Positions 30,379 through 39,107 of a stretch of DNA of 39,107 nt are shown here, piece by piece. Under the pieces are notes generated by a model. It was not told the origin of the DNA and did not search any database. It worked only from the letters and a program-made list of their open reading frames with translations. The stretch's first letter is position 1. Each line of letters opens with the position of its first letter. The translations under genes were made by a program, and so were the position numbers. The stretch is from Bacilli bacterium (lineage in GTDB: Bacteria > Bacillota_I > Bacilli_A > RF39 > UBA660). Location: positions 1 through 39,107 of the forward strand of contig JAAWSW010000004.1 in the NCBI GenBank assembly GCA_022801735.1, written 5' to 3'.

Positions 30379-32362
30379 GCTCTTTTTTAGCCTTTGACAT
30401 ATTTGTCACAAAAGTAAGTCCATTAAATACCACCATAATAAGTACTAAAATAGTAATATCTTTAATAAGAAATGAACTATTAATATTAACAAAAGATTCC
30501 CTTAATAAATCAACAGAATAAGTCATAGGCATAAATGGATAAATTGCTTGATAAACACTAGGTTCAGTTTGAATTGGGAAAGTTCCCCCGCAGGCTGCTA
30601 ATTGCATAACTAAAAATACAAGTGCCAAAAACTTACCAATATCTTGAAAATTAAAGAATAAAAACATTATAATAGCCAAAAAAGCCTCCGAAATCAATAT
30701 ACATGAACCATAATAAACAAATCCATTAGTTACTTCAAAGCCTAAAGTAACCTGTAAAATAAAGGCAAGTAAAATCGCTTGAATAATACCAATTACATTA
30801 TATATCACTAATCGTTTTCCACGATTTTCACTATTACGTCCTAGAATTTTAAACCTATGATCTGGATCATAATAAAGACCCATTAAAATCAAAATTCCAC
30901 CAACCCATAAAGATAAAGACATAAAGTATGGTGAGAAAAAAGTTCCATAATCTTTTACTTCACCATAATTTTCCTCTTTTATCTTAACAGGATCCTTAGC
31001 ATAATCAGAAAGTCCATCTAATACCTCAGTCTGTTTACCAATAGAATCACTTTTATCATCTATTATATTTTTAGCATCATTAACCCCATTATTTAAAGTA
31101 TTAGTACCAATTGCCAAAGTGCCAGCACCTTTATCTGCACTATTCAGACCATTATTGATTAATTTAGAATTAGTATTTAACATAGATAAACCATTATTAA
31201 TATCAGAAATACCTTTATAAACCTTATCAGAATTACTTTTTAATTCAAATAATCCAGCCTCTAATAAATCGATACCACCTTTTAATTCATTAACACTAGA
31301 AACTTGACCATTCATCAAATTAATACCATCATTTACTAATTTATTCCCACTAACAAGAGTATTTAAACCACCCTTTAATTGTCCCAAACCACTAACTCCA
31401 CTAGAATTATCAGTATAATTTTTAGCGATTTGATAAGCAGTTAATAAATTTGTATCAGTAATACCAGGATTACTTTCAACATATTGTATTAATTTACTAT
31501 AAGCAATATTAGTATTATCAATCATGAGATTACTATTATTTTGGTAACTTTCTAAACCACTAGTAAAATTATCACTACCAGTTTTTAGTTCACCAACTTT
31601 AGAAACTAAAGACCCAATACCATCTGTTTTAGTTTTTAAAGTATTAGCACCATCATATACCTTATCAATTCCAGCATTAAACTTCTTATAAGAATCATTT
31701 AAAGTACTCGCTCCACTAAATAACTTTTCAACACCATTATTAAAATCTCTATAATTTGTAGATAATTTATTAATACCATTTTTTAATTCCAATGCCCCAT
31801 TATTTAAAGTATTAGTACCATCAGAAAGCGTTCCAAACGCATCACTAATCTGTTTTGTCTGATTCGGAACATCCTGTAAATTATTAGTTAATTTACTTAC
31901 AATTTCCTTATTTACCTCAGAAGTAAGTTCACTTTCAATTTCCTTAACCGCAGTCCCAATAATTTGTGAAGCCAAATAACTAGTTTTAGTATTAGGCATA
32001 TAAGTAATTGTTGTTTGTTGTCTATCACTACTAGCAGCACTTTCTAAATTACTAGTAAAATCTTTTGGTATCTTAATCACAGCATAATAATCTTTATCAA
32101 TTAAACCCTTTTCTGCTTCTTCTTCACTAACAACTTGAAAATCAAAAACATCTTTATCCTTCAGAGTTTCAACAAGTTCACTACCTTTGCAATTTTCTGA
32201 ACATTCATCCAAATTCACCAAGGCAACTGGGATATTATCTAAAGAATTATATGGATCCCAAAATCCCTTTAAATAAAATAAACTATAAACAAGTGGTAAA
32301 ATAATAATTCCTAAAATAACCATTAACTTCATTTTATTACTATCACGTTTAATTTTTTGCAT
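30365..32362 (-). CDS. yhgE: YhgE/Pip family membrane protein
   Basis: A 665-residue membrane protein of the YhgE/Pip family, related to ABC-2 type transporters and to the Lactococcus phage infection protein Pip. It has one N-terminal membrane segment (residues 12-28), then a conserved extracellular domain with DNIPVALVNLDE. A long helical region with repeated units such as DGTNTLNNGALELKNGINKL and SGASTLNDSYKKF follows, then five C-terminal membrane segments from about residue 480. In Bacillota, YhgE proteins are linked to type VII secretion and to export functions, but the substrate here is unknown. It is the second gene of an operon with a TetR regulator, 12 bp downstream of it. Confidence 0.9.
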   Translation of the reverse strand: MQKIKRDSNKMKLMVILGIIILPLVYSLFYLKGFWDPYNSLDNIPVALVNLDECSENCKGSELVETLKDKDVFDFQVVSEEEAEKGLIDKDYYAVIKIPKDFTSNLESAASSDRQQTTITYMPNTKTSYLASQIIGTAVKEIESELTSEVNKEIVSKLTNNLQDVPNQTKQISDAFGTLSDGTNTLNNGALELKNGINKLSTNYRDFNNGVEKLFSGASTLNDSYKKFNAGIDKVYDGANTLKTKTDGIGSLVSKVGELKTGSDNFTSGLESYQNNSNLMIDNTNIAYSKLIQYVESNPGITDTNLLTAYQIAKNYTDNSSGVSGLGQLKGGLNTLVSGNKLVNDGINLMNGQVSSVNELKGGIDLLEAGLFELKSNSDKVYKGISDINNGLSMLNTNSKLINNGLNSADKGAGTLAIGTNTLNNGVNDAKNIIDDKSDSIGKQTEVLDGLSDYAKDPVKIKEENYGEVKDYGTFFSPYFMSLSLWVGGILILMGLYYDPDHRFKILGRNSENRGKRLVIYNVIGIIQAILLAFILQVTLGFEVTNGFVYYGSCILISEAFLAIIMFLFFNFQDIGKFLALVFLVMQLAACGGTFPIQTEPSVYQAIYPFMPMTYSVDLLRESFVNINSSFLIKDITILVLIMVVFNGLTFVTNMSKAKKEQKAK

Positions 32363-32374
32363 ACATCTCTCCCC

Positions 32375-32926
32375 CTAAATAAATAATCCATTTTCTAAAA
32401 TATTCATAATTCTTTCAGTTGCTAATTTCTTATCAAGTGGCTTATCCCACTCAAACATTAAAGCAACATAAATTTTATATATAACAAATGCAACTACATC
32501 TGTATCACACGGTTTTATATGACCTTCTTCAATTGCAAATTCCAATTTTTTCTTAATTTCATTTTGAAATGTTTGATTTAAAATTTCTTCACATTCATCA
32601 GCAATTCTAAGTCTTTTATGGACATTAGAAAATTCACTTAATAATTTAGAATTTGTACGATACTCAATAAGCATCATAATATTTTCATGAATTTTTTGTG
32701 TAAAAGAAATATCTTTTTTATCTATCTCTTCTGTCATAAATTTCATTTTATTAAGTTCCTCATATAAGAAATATTTTATCAAGTCATCTTTGTCTTTAAA
32801 ATATGTGTAAATAGTTCTTTTAGTTACTCCAGATACTCTAGCAATTTCATCCATACTTACCTTTCGATAACCAAGTTCACTGAATAACTTCCTTGCAGTA
32901 TCAATAACTTGTTCTCTCTTACTCAT
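32375..32926 (-). CDS. TetR family transcriptional regulator
   Basis: A 183-residue repressor-type regulator. The N-terminal TetR helix-turn-helix is clear: IDTARKLFSELGYRKVSMDE, then IARVSGVTKRTIYTYFKDKD. The C-terminal ligand-binding half is helical and has no known ligand. The start is the ATG at 32926 behind GAGGTG. It is co-transcribed with yhgE. An inverted repeat over its own -10 box points to autorepression of both genes. Confidence 0.93.
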   Translation of the reverse strand: MSKREQVIDTARKLFSELGYRKVSMDEIARVSGVTKRTIYTYFKDKDDLIKYFLYEELNKMKFMTEEIDKKDISFTQKIHENIMMLIEYRTNSKLLSEFSNVHKRLRIADECEEILNQTFQNEIKKKLEFAIEEGHIKPCDTDVVAFVIYKIYVALMFEWDKPLDKKLATERIMNILENGLFI

Positions 32927-32941
32927 ATACACACCTCACAA

Positions 32942-33004
32942 AGTATACTAATTCGGTAAAAAAGTATACTAACATAGTATATGCCTTTTAAACAAAAAAG
33001 TCAA
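32942..33004 (-). promoter_or_regulatory. tetR-yhgE promoter with TetR operator
   Basis: Minus-strand TTGACT (32999-33004), 17 bp, TATACT (32976-32981). The -10 box is one arm of the dyad TATACT-AACAT-AGTATA (32965-32981). AGTATACT is present at 32963-32970 and again at 32942-32949, 21 bp apart. Bound repressor would block RNA polymerase. Confidence 0.8.
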
Positions 33005-33015
33005 CAAAAAACAAC

Positions 33016-33043
33016 AAAAAAAGCATAAACATGTGCCTATGCT
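33016..33043 (-). terminator. nagZ terminator
   Basis: Arms AGCATA and TATGCT with a 10-base loop, touching the stop codon, with a long T-run on the minus strand. Confidence 0.8.
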
Positions 33044-34403
33044 ATTTTGTTTCGAATAAACCTTTATAATACTTCCAAGCAAGCACTCTTAACGCTGCCT
33101 TATCCACAACTTTTTCATCTAATGTCCCATTTTTAACAGCATTTACAATTTTATCAATACTACCTGTTGAATCAGTAAGGATTAATAAATCATTTCCAGC
33201 AAGTAACGCTTTAACAATTGCATCATCACCAGTTATTGCTTTCATAGATAAATCGTCTGTCATAGCAATACCACTAAATCCAACATTGTTTCTAAGTAAA
33301 TTATGGACACTTGCTGATAAAGATGCAGGATTACTAGAATCAACATTTTTTACTATATTATGACTAAATAAAACTGCTTCAGCACCCGCTTTAGTCCCAG
33401 AAATAAATGGTACTAAATTAGTACTAATTATATCATCATAAGATGTATCATCAGTAACTTGACCTTGATGAGTATCTTTATTGTTTCCATAACCAGGGAA
33501 ATGTTTTAATGTATAAGAAACACCAGTACCTTTACTTGCTTCAATAACAGTTTCTGCATACTTAGCAGTTTTTTCTGCATCTTCTCCCAAAGTACGTTGA
33601 TATATATATGCATTAGGATCAGTAGCAACATCAACAACTGGCGCTAAATTAAGATTAATTCCTAAATCATGTAATATTTTACTTTTATCAATAGTATCAA
33701 CCTTAATAGCATTAAGTCCCCCAGCCTTATATAACTCTTGCGGAGATTTAAATCCATTAGGTACTAAATTTTTATTAGTTCCAACTCTAACAACTTTACC
33801 ACCCTCTTCATCGACTGCAATTAATAATGGTATTTTTGAGGCATTCTGTAAAGATTTTATTTTATTAGTGACCTGTCTAGCAGTTTTTCCATCAAAATCA
33901 CGTTTATAAAGAATATAACCACTATAAGGTTTTTCCTTAAGTAATTCTGCCTGACCACTATCTGGCGCTGCTACCAATAAAACTTGACCTGCTTTTTCTT
34001 CTAAAGTCATTTTATCCAAAAGTTTAGCAGCCTGTTTATAAAATACACTAAATGCACTTTTATCTTCCATCATCACATCAATATCACTATCATCTAGTTT
34101 TGCACACTCAACTACAGATGCCTTCTGCATTTCAGTATCCCCATCAATATCACCTGTATAGCTCAATGTTAAATAGTCCCCAACATTAAGTACCTCTTCA
34201 CTATCGAAATCATTAAAAGTATAAATAACATTATTTCTATCCTGAACAGTTAATGCATCATCAGAAACAGCCAAAACAGTTGCAGTCATTTCACTTGTTT
34301 CAATCTCTATTTGCTCAGATTTATTTTTATTATTAACAACCATCCAAATTATTAAAACTAAAACAATAATGAAACTAATTATCCCAATTAAAATTTTCTT
34401 CAT
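33042..34403 (-). CDS. nagZ: Membrane-anchored beta-N-acetylhexosaminidase (GH3, NagZ-like)
   Basis: A 453-residue glycoside hydrolase family 3 enzyme that removes N-acetylglucosamine from cell-wall fragments. An N-terminal membrane anchor (residues 3-23) is followed by a small beta domain (about 40-100) that is not part of the usual enzyme. The catalytic barrel then runs from LLDKMTLEEKAGQVLL through DEEGGKVVR, LAPVVDVATDPNAYIYQRTL and KHFPGYGNNKDTHQG, whose histidine is the NagZ acid/base. AMTDDLSMKAI supplies the nucleophile aspartate. It would act outside the membrane. AGGAGGAAG precedes the ATG. The beta domain resembles a small OB-like fold, but this is uncertain. Confidence 0.9.
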   Translation of the reverse strand: MKKILIGIISFIIVLVLIIWMVVNNKNKSEQIEIETSEMTATVLAVSDDALTVQDRNNVIYTFNDFDSEEVLNVGDYLTLSYTGDIDGDTEMQKASVVECAKLDDSDIDVMMEDKSAFSVFYKQAAKLLDKMTLEEKAGQVLLVAAPDSGQAELLKEKPYSGYILYKRDFDGKTARQVTNKIKSLQNASKIPLLIAVDEEGGKVVRVGTNKNLVPNGFKSPQELYKAGGLNAIKVDTIDKSKILHDLGINLNLAPVVDVATDPNAYIYQRTLGEDAEKTAKYAETVIEASKGTGVSYTLKHFPGYGNNKDTHQGQVTDDTSYDDIISTNLVPFISGTKAGAEAVLFSHNIVKNVDSSNPASLSASVHNLLRNNVGFSGIAMTDDLSMKAITGDDAIVKALLAGNDLLILTDSTGSIDKIVNAVKNGTLDEKVVDKAALRVLAWKYYKGLFETK

Positions 34404-34459
34404 TCTACTTCCTCCTTGCTTAATAATATGATGTAAAGAAAATTATATGAATATTAAAA

Positions 34460-34484
34460 AAGAAAGAAAATTAATTTCTCTCTT
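34460..34484 (-). terminator. Terminator of the restriction-modification operon
   Basis: Arms AAGAAAGAAA and TTTCTCTCTT pair at 9 of 10 positions around ATTAA, 10 bp after the nuclease stop, with a T-run on the minus strand. Confidence 0.6.
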
Positions 34485-34494
34485 CAACAAATAA

Positions 34495-35703
34495 TTAATA
34501 AACCTGAAAAACATCTTTTAATTCTAATTTTGAGGCATTTATTTTTATATGCATTGAAATTGTTGGTTTTAATTGCCTTACATTATTAATATCAAACTCA
34601 ATCATATTATTATCCAAAAATTTTGCGGATTTTACATTAACAAAAAATAATTTATTAAATTTAATTCTACTAGGTACATTGGTTCCCCTAGCATTAACAA
34701 TTTCCACAAATTCATTTTCTAACGAAACCTGATATTCACTACCGCCAACGTTTTTAGCACCCATCTTATCTAAAACCTTAGAAAAAAGCACAGGTGTAAA
34801 TATTTTAGTATGATTTCGCCCAGATGTCCTAATTTCACTATTTTCTGTAGTTATTATTTTTTTTCCATTAGGAAGTGAAATGTTTACACAATCAGGAGTT
34901 AATACAACCAATTTATTATCACAAGTAGAAGAAACAAGCAAATCAATACCATGCCTATTGAAATACTCTAAAATTGATAAAACTTTAGTTTCTTCATCAA
35001 ATTTACTATAATTATGTCCTATCTGCTCAATAACATTAGTTTCGTTATTAAATTTATTAATCAACGGAATATACTCAGGAGTTTCCTTTTTAAACTTATC
35101 AGATATTAATAATTTGCCATTTTCATCATATAATCCTTTAATATCATATTCCCCTGCCTTAGCATTTCTTTCCTTTAACTCTAATCTTATTTTATTATCC
35201 TTTATTATTATTTCTGCATCACCATTTGCTGGATTACCATATTGAAAAAGAAATATATCAGGATTCTTAGGGTTATAATATAAATACCTAGCAGCTGAAA
35301 AAGTTTGATAACCAGAATTTAAATAATTTCTACACTCAATAGGAACACTGTTTAATGGTGTCTTATCAAAATCTAAACATTTATTTAATTTAAAAATTTT
35401 AGCAAGTGTCTCTATTAAATTACACTCAGAAAGTATCCCTGGTTGCAATGCTTCATTTTTATTATATTGTTTTTCCAATTCACACCTTCCGCTTTTTAAC
35501 TTAGAAATCATTCCTATTTGCTCAATATTATTTTCGAAAAAACTATCAAATTCTTCTTCATTACACATTACATCTTTAAAAAAATTATTTAATTTTTTGA
35601 TATCAGATTCAGAAATTATTAAATCAGAATTATACATATACACTGTTCTAATAAATTCATTTATTGCTTCGCTCTTATTCACATTCATCACTTCCGTCTT
35701 CAT
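34495..35703 (-). CDS. Type II restriction endonuclease (predicted)
   Basis: A 402-residue protein that I assign as the nuclease of a type II restriction-modification system because of its position and a PD-(D/E)xK-like site. The motif is GDAEIIIKDNKIRLELKERN at 161-180, where D162, E175 and K177 fit the catalytic triad. The N-terminal 150 residues are helical; the C-terminal half is beta-rich and may recognise DNA. It is the second gene of the operon and overlaps the methyltransferase end by 29 bp, which suggests coupled, delayed synthesis. The first ATG lacks a ribosome site, and an internal ATG five codons later is possible. Family and recognition site are not known to me. Confidence 0.65.
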   Translation of the reverse strand: MKTEVMNVNKSEAINEFIRTVYMYNSDLIISESDIKKLNNFFKDVMCNEEEFDSFFENNIEQIGMISKLKSGRCELEKQYNKNEALQPGILSECNLIETLAKIFKLNKCLDFDKTPLNSVPIECRNYLNSGYQTFSAARYLYYNPKNPDIFLFQYGNPANGDAEIIIKDNKIRLELKERNAKAGEYDIKGLYDENGKLLISDKFKKETPEYIPLINKFNNETNVIEQIGHNYSKFDEETKVLSILEYFNRHGIDLLVSSTCDNKLVVLTPDCVNISLPNGKKIITTENSEIRTSGRNHTKIFTPVLFSKVLDKMGAKNVGGSEYQVSLENEFVEIVNARGTNVPSRIKFNKLFFVNVKSAKFLDNNMIEFDINNVRQLKPTISMHIKINASKLELKDVFQVY

Positions 35704-37225
35704 TAAATAAAGAACTACTATGAACTTTATTTAAAATACTTATATCCTCATTAATTCCAAGTGCTTCAAAAAATATCTTATTAATTCTATTTCTATATTC
35801 TATTGGAAACTTAACATTCTCCTGTTTTTTTCCTGCATTCATTTTATAAACCAAATATTTCTGTTCCCTTTCCTGCATTTCAAAAGCAATTTCATTTAAT
35901 TCATTTTTCAAGTCATCATCAAGCAAATCATAAAAAACAGGTATACTATTAATAATCGTTAATGGACAATTAATACCACCATCATATAATCTCCAATACC
36001 AATAAGCAAAAGATGAATTAAGCATACAGTAAACATAATTATACTTATCTCTATCAGACACCCTTATAGTGCGCTTTCCATCTCTAACTAAATTTCTTTT
36101 AGCACCTACTGTAAAATATCTACATGTAGTAGGTAAATATATCTCATCACCATCTTTTGAATCTATAAAATTTCCCATTTTTTTATTAGACAATGTCTCC
36201 CATTTGTCTAATAAATTTAATAAATCAATATGGCATTTATAATATGATTTCTTTTTAGTATCAACTAATTGGTACCTATCATTAATCAAATTAAATAAAT
36301 AATCATTATTCAGCATTTTTAAACGTTCATCTGTTTTAAATCTAATTAACGGACTAAATCTAAATCCTTTAATATCTTCCTTATTTTCAACAACAGTTAT
36401 TGCTGCTCTAACCGAATTACCTTTATTAGTATTAAAAATCCCGTGTTTACGACCATTAAAAATATTGCCAGGAACATTATCAAAAGATACTACGAAACCA
36501 TTATAATTATTCATTACCTTCCTCAATGAATAAAATTTAGCACTCCCAATATAACTATATGGTGTAATTATAACAGACGATTTACTCTGCTTTAAAATCT
36601 TTTCCATAAACGAAGCATATAACTCCTTTGAATCTTTCATTACCATAGTAACATTCCATCGATCAGAAAAATCTGAAATTTTATAATATGGAGGATTAGA
36701 AATAACTTTCGAATTTTTTGGCAATTTTACACTCTTATTTAAAAAATCACAATTCTTAACATTTATATTTTTCAAAAATTCTTTCCCATACTTTATTGCA
36801 ATTGAATACTTACAAATTTCTAGTGCTACTTCATCTATATCGTAAATATATATTTTTTTATTACTTATCAGCTCAATCGCATTATCTCTCCCAATTACAT
36901 CTAAATAAGTTAAAATTAAATTCCCAACCCCACAGCCTACATCACAAATATTTTCACCATCTAAAGACTTAAGCCAATTAGACATAACAACTGAAACATC
37001 TTTAGGAGTATAATACTTTCCAAATTCCTTTTTACTCACTTTATTTACATGTGCCAAACCAATTTCATATAATTCGCCATAATTCTCAACTACAAATAAA
37101 TCAGATTTAAATTTTTGATTTAAAGTATTAGATAGTATTGTATGCCAAGTATCTTTTAACCCTTTTTGGTCGATATCAAATATATAATTATCTATTGTAT
37201 AATCTTTTAAATAAAATTTACTCAT
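35675..37225 (-). CDS. N6-adenine DNA methyltransferase, type II system
   Basis: A 516-residue DNA methyltransferase. GKYYTPKDV at 69-77 is the typical lead-in of N6-adenine enzymes. Motif I is DVGCGVGNL (95-103), the motif II acid lies in YIYDIDEV, and catalytic motif IV is SNPPY (176-180), the gamma-type adenine pattern. The C-terminal 200 residues hold the target recognition region, including TCRYFTVGAKRNLVRDGKRT and LNSSFAYWYWRLYDGGINCP. It is the first gene of the operon, ahead of the nuclease, an order that allows protection before cutting. AAGGATGG precedes the ATG. The target sequence cannot be inferred. Confidence 0.9.
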   Translation of the reverse strand: MSKFYLKDYTIDNYIFDIDQKGLKDTWHTILSNTLNQKFKSDLFVVENYGELYEIGLAHVNKVSKKEFGKYYTPKDVSVVMSNWLKSLDGENICDVGCGVGNLILTYLDVIGRDNAIELISNKKIYIYDIDEVALEICKYSIAIKYGKEFLKNINVKNCDFLNKSVKLPKNSKVISNPPYYKISDFSDRWNVTMVMKDSKELYASFMEKILKQSKSSVIITPYSYIGSAKFYSLRKVMNNYNGFVVSFDNVPGNIFNGRKHGIFNTNKGNSVRAAITVVENKEDIKGFRFSPLIRFKTDERLKMLNNDYLFNLINDRYQLVDTKKKSYYKCHIDLLNLLDKWETLSNKKMGNFIDSKDGDEIYLPTTCRYFTVGAKRNLVRDGKRTIRVSDRDKYNYVYCMLNSSFAYWYWRLYDGGINCPLTIINSIPVFYDLLDDDLKNELNEIAFEMQEREQKYLVYKMNAGKKQENVKFPIEYRNRINKIFFEALGINEDISILNKVHSSSLFNEDGSDECE

Positions 37226-37248
37226 ATCAATACCATCCTTACATCTAT

Positions 37249-37257
37249 ATTATATCA
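37249..37257 (-). promoter_or_regulatory. Restriction-modification operon promoter, extended -10
   Basis: Minus-strand TGATATAAT 24 bp before the methyltransferase start, with no clear -35 box. Confidence 0.5.
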
Positions 37258-37287
37258 CAAAATCTATTTTCCCTATAAACAAAAAAC

Positions 37288-37303
37288 AAGTCAAATTTGA
37301 CTT
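37288..37303 (-). terminator. Terminator of the bactofilin-like gene
   Basis: Palindrome AAGTCAA-AT-TTGACTT followed on the minus strand by GTTTTTTG, 8 bp after the stop. Confidence 0.82.
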
Positions 37304-37310
37304 ATTTTAA

Positions 37311-38390
37311 TTAATCATTTTTAGGTCTTATAACATCAATAAGTAAACCTAAACCAATTAGTACTGTAATAATAGATACCAAAGTTCTAACACCAGGAAT
37401 TAAACTAAATATAAATAATATAAATAAGCCAAACAATCCTAATAATAAAACATGAGCATCTTTACTAAATACTTTTTGCCATATTTTATATCCTAATAAA
37501 TATGCAGTAAATATAGTAGTTAAATACATAGCAATACCATATAACAATAAAGTAATAATTCCGAGTGGAATTCCAATTATTGTAAAGCAAGCAAACACTG
37601 CAACTACTGGAACTATAATTAAGGTAACTAAACCTTTAGTAAACACCTCAATCACTTCTCCAAATTGCATATCTTCAAACTTATTATTAATTTTACTAAA
37701 TGCTGATGGGAATATTAAACTAATAACAGCAAACACTAAAGATAGACACAAAAATGACCAAATTTTTGCAGAAACTGTTGCAAAAAAGTTTTCATCATTT
37801 TCAGTTTGAATAGCATCAGTTTTAATAGTTTTTCCAACTAATGCACCTTTTTGAACATTATAACTACTATCCTCTGGATAAGATAAAGTTCCATTAATTT
37901 TTGCATCTTTTAAAATATCAATTTTATTAACATATAATTTCACATTCCCCTTAATATCAGCATCCCTAATAGTAACTTTAGAAGCATAAATACTAATATT
38001 ACGATCAATTACACCACTAATTTCAACATCAGAAGCAGCAATTATCATATCTCTTGAAATCTTTGCAGTATCTTTAATTGTAACAATATTACCTGCTATA
38101 ATAGCATCATTATTAATGATCCCATTAACCTCAATAGAATTACCAGCAAGTAAAGCATAATCACTATTACCGCCTTGAACAACTTTATTTCCAGCGCCTA
38201 TAGAAATACCTTTAATAGTTCCATCAAAACTTACTGACTCACCAGCAGCAGCAACAGACGAATTATAAGTATTTTCCATTACTACATCATTATTTACCTT
38301 ACTAGTAAAATGTTCTACTTCCTTAGCCTGAACGCTAGGAATCATAAAAAACACAGCCAAAATCATCAAGTATTTTATATACCTTTTCAT
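37311..38390 (-). CDS. Secreted beta-helix (bactofilin-like) membrane protein
   Basis: A 359-residue membrane protein. A signal peptide (cut after VQA, residue 22) is followed by a repeated beta-helix domain at about 45-185 with short hydrophobic strands and turns, for example NSIEVNGIINNDAIIAGNIV and DMIIAASDVEISGVIDRNIS. This pattern is seen in polymer-forming (bactofilin-type) domains. After a linker there are four membrane segments (about 207-230, 250-285, 288-305, 312-355). Such proteins occur in many Bacillota, but their role is not defined; the domain may polymerise or bind outside the membrane. It is divergent from the UPF0316 gene. Confidence 0.8.
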   Translation of the reverse strand: MKRYIKYLMILAVFFMIPSVQAKEVEHFTSKVNNDVVMENTYNSSVAAAGESVSFDGTIKGISIGAGNKVVQGGNSDYALLAGNSIEVNGIINNDAIIAGNIVTIKDTAKISRDMIIAASDVEISGVIDRNISIYASKVTIRDADIKGNVKLYVNKIDILKDAKINGTLSYPEDSSYNVQKGALVGKTIKTDAIQTENDENFFATVSAKIWSFLCLSLVFAVISLIFPSAFSKINNKFEDMQFGEVIEVFTKGLVTLIIVPVVAVFACFTIIGIPLGIITLLLYGIAMYLTTIFTAYLLGYKIWQKVFSKDAHVLLLGLFGLFILFIFSLIPGVRTLVSIITVLIGLGLLIDVIRPKND

Positions 38391-38481
38391 ATCATCACCC
38401 TATCTAAATTTTAGCACAACTATATTTTTTTGTAAATATTTCCGACATATTAAGACCATAATAATAACGAGGTGAATTCGT

Positions 38482-38985
38482 ATGGCCATATTATGTTTAA
38501 AAATATTTCTTACTAGAATATTAGATGTTTCATTAGGAACATTTAGAACAATAGTCCTAGTAAAAGGTAAAAATATACTAGCAGGTATAATAGGCTTTTT
38601 TGAAGTATTTGTTTGGTTTGTAATTGTTCAAGAGGCATTAAACACCACCTATACAAGCATCTGGATAGCAGTTTTTTATTCATTAGGATTTGCAGCAGGA
38701 ACAATCATAGGTGCCTATGTAACAAACTATTTCATAAGAACGCCAATTTCATTACAAATAATAACTAACAAAGATAACTTAGCAGACTACCTAAGAGAAA
38801 AAGGCTTTGGTGTATCAGTGGTTGATGTAAAAGGAAAAGACGGAATAAGAAACATGCTAATTCTAGAAACTCTAGATAATCGTTATAAAGAATTATTAAG
38901 TTTAATCAGAGTTGTAGATAAAAATGCCTTTATTGTAGTTGATGAAAAAAAATACATTCATAATGGTTTTATATTAACAAAATAA
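38482..38985 (+). CDS. UPF0316 membrane protein (DUF5698-DUF2179)
   Basis: A 167-residue protein of the UPF0316 family (YebE-like). Three membrane segments occupy residues 1-90, with the family stretch LTRILDVSLGTFRTIVLVKG and a glycine-rich third segment (LGFAAGTIIGAYV). A C-terminal cytosolic DUF2179 domain follows (about 92-167), including LREKGFGVSVVDVKGKDG and DKNAFIVVDEKKYIHNGF. DUF2179 domains may bind a small ligand; the function is unknown. The start is the ATG behind GAGGTGAATTCGT. A strong terminator follows. Confidence 0.93.
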   Translation: MAILCLKIFLTRILDVSLGTFRTIVLVKGKNILAGIIGFFEVFVWFVIVQEALNTTYTSIWIAVFYSLGFAAGTIIGAYVTNYFIRTPISLQIITNKDNLADYLREKGFGVSVVDVKGKDGIRNMLILETLDNRYKELLSLIRVVDKNAFIVVDEKKYIHNGFILTK

Positions 38986-39010
38986 GAAAGTCTAATTCGA
39001 CTTTCTTATT
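38981..39010 (+). terminator. UPF0316 terminator
   Basis: 12-bp arms AATAAGAAAGTC and GACTTTCTTATT around TAATTC, overlapping the stop codon and followed by a T-run. Confidence 0.92.
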
Positions 39011-39060
39011 TTCAGACTGTTGACAAAGTCAATGGTCTTTTCTTTTTCGTAAAAATGTTA

Positions 39061-39066
39061 TATAAT
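39061..39066 (+). promoter_or_regulatory. Candidate -10 box at the window end
   Basis: TATAAT, 41 bp before the window edge, with TTGACA 35 bp upstream (39020-39025), too far to be its -35. A gene may begin beyond the window. Nothing else is seen in 39011-39107. Confidence 0.3.
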
Positions 39067-39107
39067 GAATATGCGAGTTTCACATTCTCGACAAATGTGC
39101 TATCAAA

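Noticed and set aside
31100..31830. Repetitive DNA in the yhgE gene
   Set aside because: The similarity is at protein level (LNNG-type helical repeats normal for YhgE/Pip) and the DNA copies are diverged, so no tandem repeat array was called.

Overview
The window comes from a very AT-rich, low-GC Gram-positive bacterium of the Bacillota, probably a Bacilli or Erysipelotrichia-like gut lineage. The reasons are the housekeeping set (Der, EngB, SecA, long-form HPF, LemA/HtpX, YhgE/Pip, UPF0316), AGGAGG-type ribosome binding sites, the standard genetic code, an agr-type quorum-sensing locus and spore-coat genes (CotZ family, CotI/YutH-like). The exact lineage is inference. Most genes lie on the minus strand. 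Intrinsic terminators often overlap the stop codon they follow.

Left part (1-12.5 kb): der, a small unknown gene and engB are followed by two adjacent Tam41/Mmp37-family CDP-diacylglycerol synthase genes, a family best known from mitochondria. Next come a lone tRNA-Ala gene and an accessory patch (4.9-6.9 kb). That patch holds an orphan AgrA-like LytTR regulator, a 47-codon gene behind a phased direct repeat, and an internally deleted IS3-family element lodged in the loop of a terminator. A membrane-anchored double thioredoxin-like protein, htpX-lemA and a solitary MvaI/BcnI-type restriction endonuclease follow. Twelve tRNA genes then form two minus-strand units: Val-Thr-Tyr-Gln-Lys-Leu-Ser-fMet-Asp-Phe, and Arg-Pro.

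Middle (11.7-23.1 kb): an S1-domain protein, an NFU iron-sulfur protein, a spore-coat kinase-like gene and cotZ with a sigma-K-like promoter, a DUF368 polyprenyl-phosphate transporter, a tryptophanyl-tRNA synthetase with a cysteine cluster, a patatin-like lipase with an upstream membrane-anchored protein, a PH-domain protein, secA, hpf and a cold-shock gene.

Right part (23.1-39.1 kb): a complete agr-like system. agrB and a previously unlisted 39-codon agrD read rightward and converge on agrC-agrA. The peptide has the usual AgrD layout but an unusual aromatic core, CGFWW(Y). Then follow a lipoprotein, a fragment resembling the tail of an Rpn-type nuclease, a PMCA-type calcium ATPase, a transposase-derived HTH protein, an autoregulated tetR-yhgE operon, a NagZ-like GH3 enzyme, an overlapping type II restriction-modification pair, a bactofilin-like membrane protein and a UPF0316 protein.

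The observations most worth follow-up are the agr locus with its candidate novel autoinducer and phased upstream repeats, the tandem bacterial Tam41 paralogues, and the orphan AgrA paralogue beside similar phased repeats.
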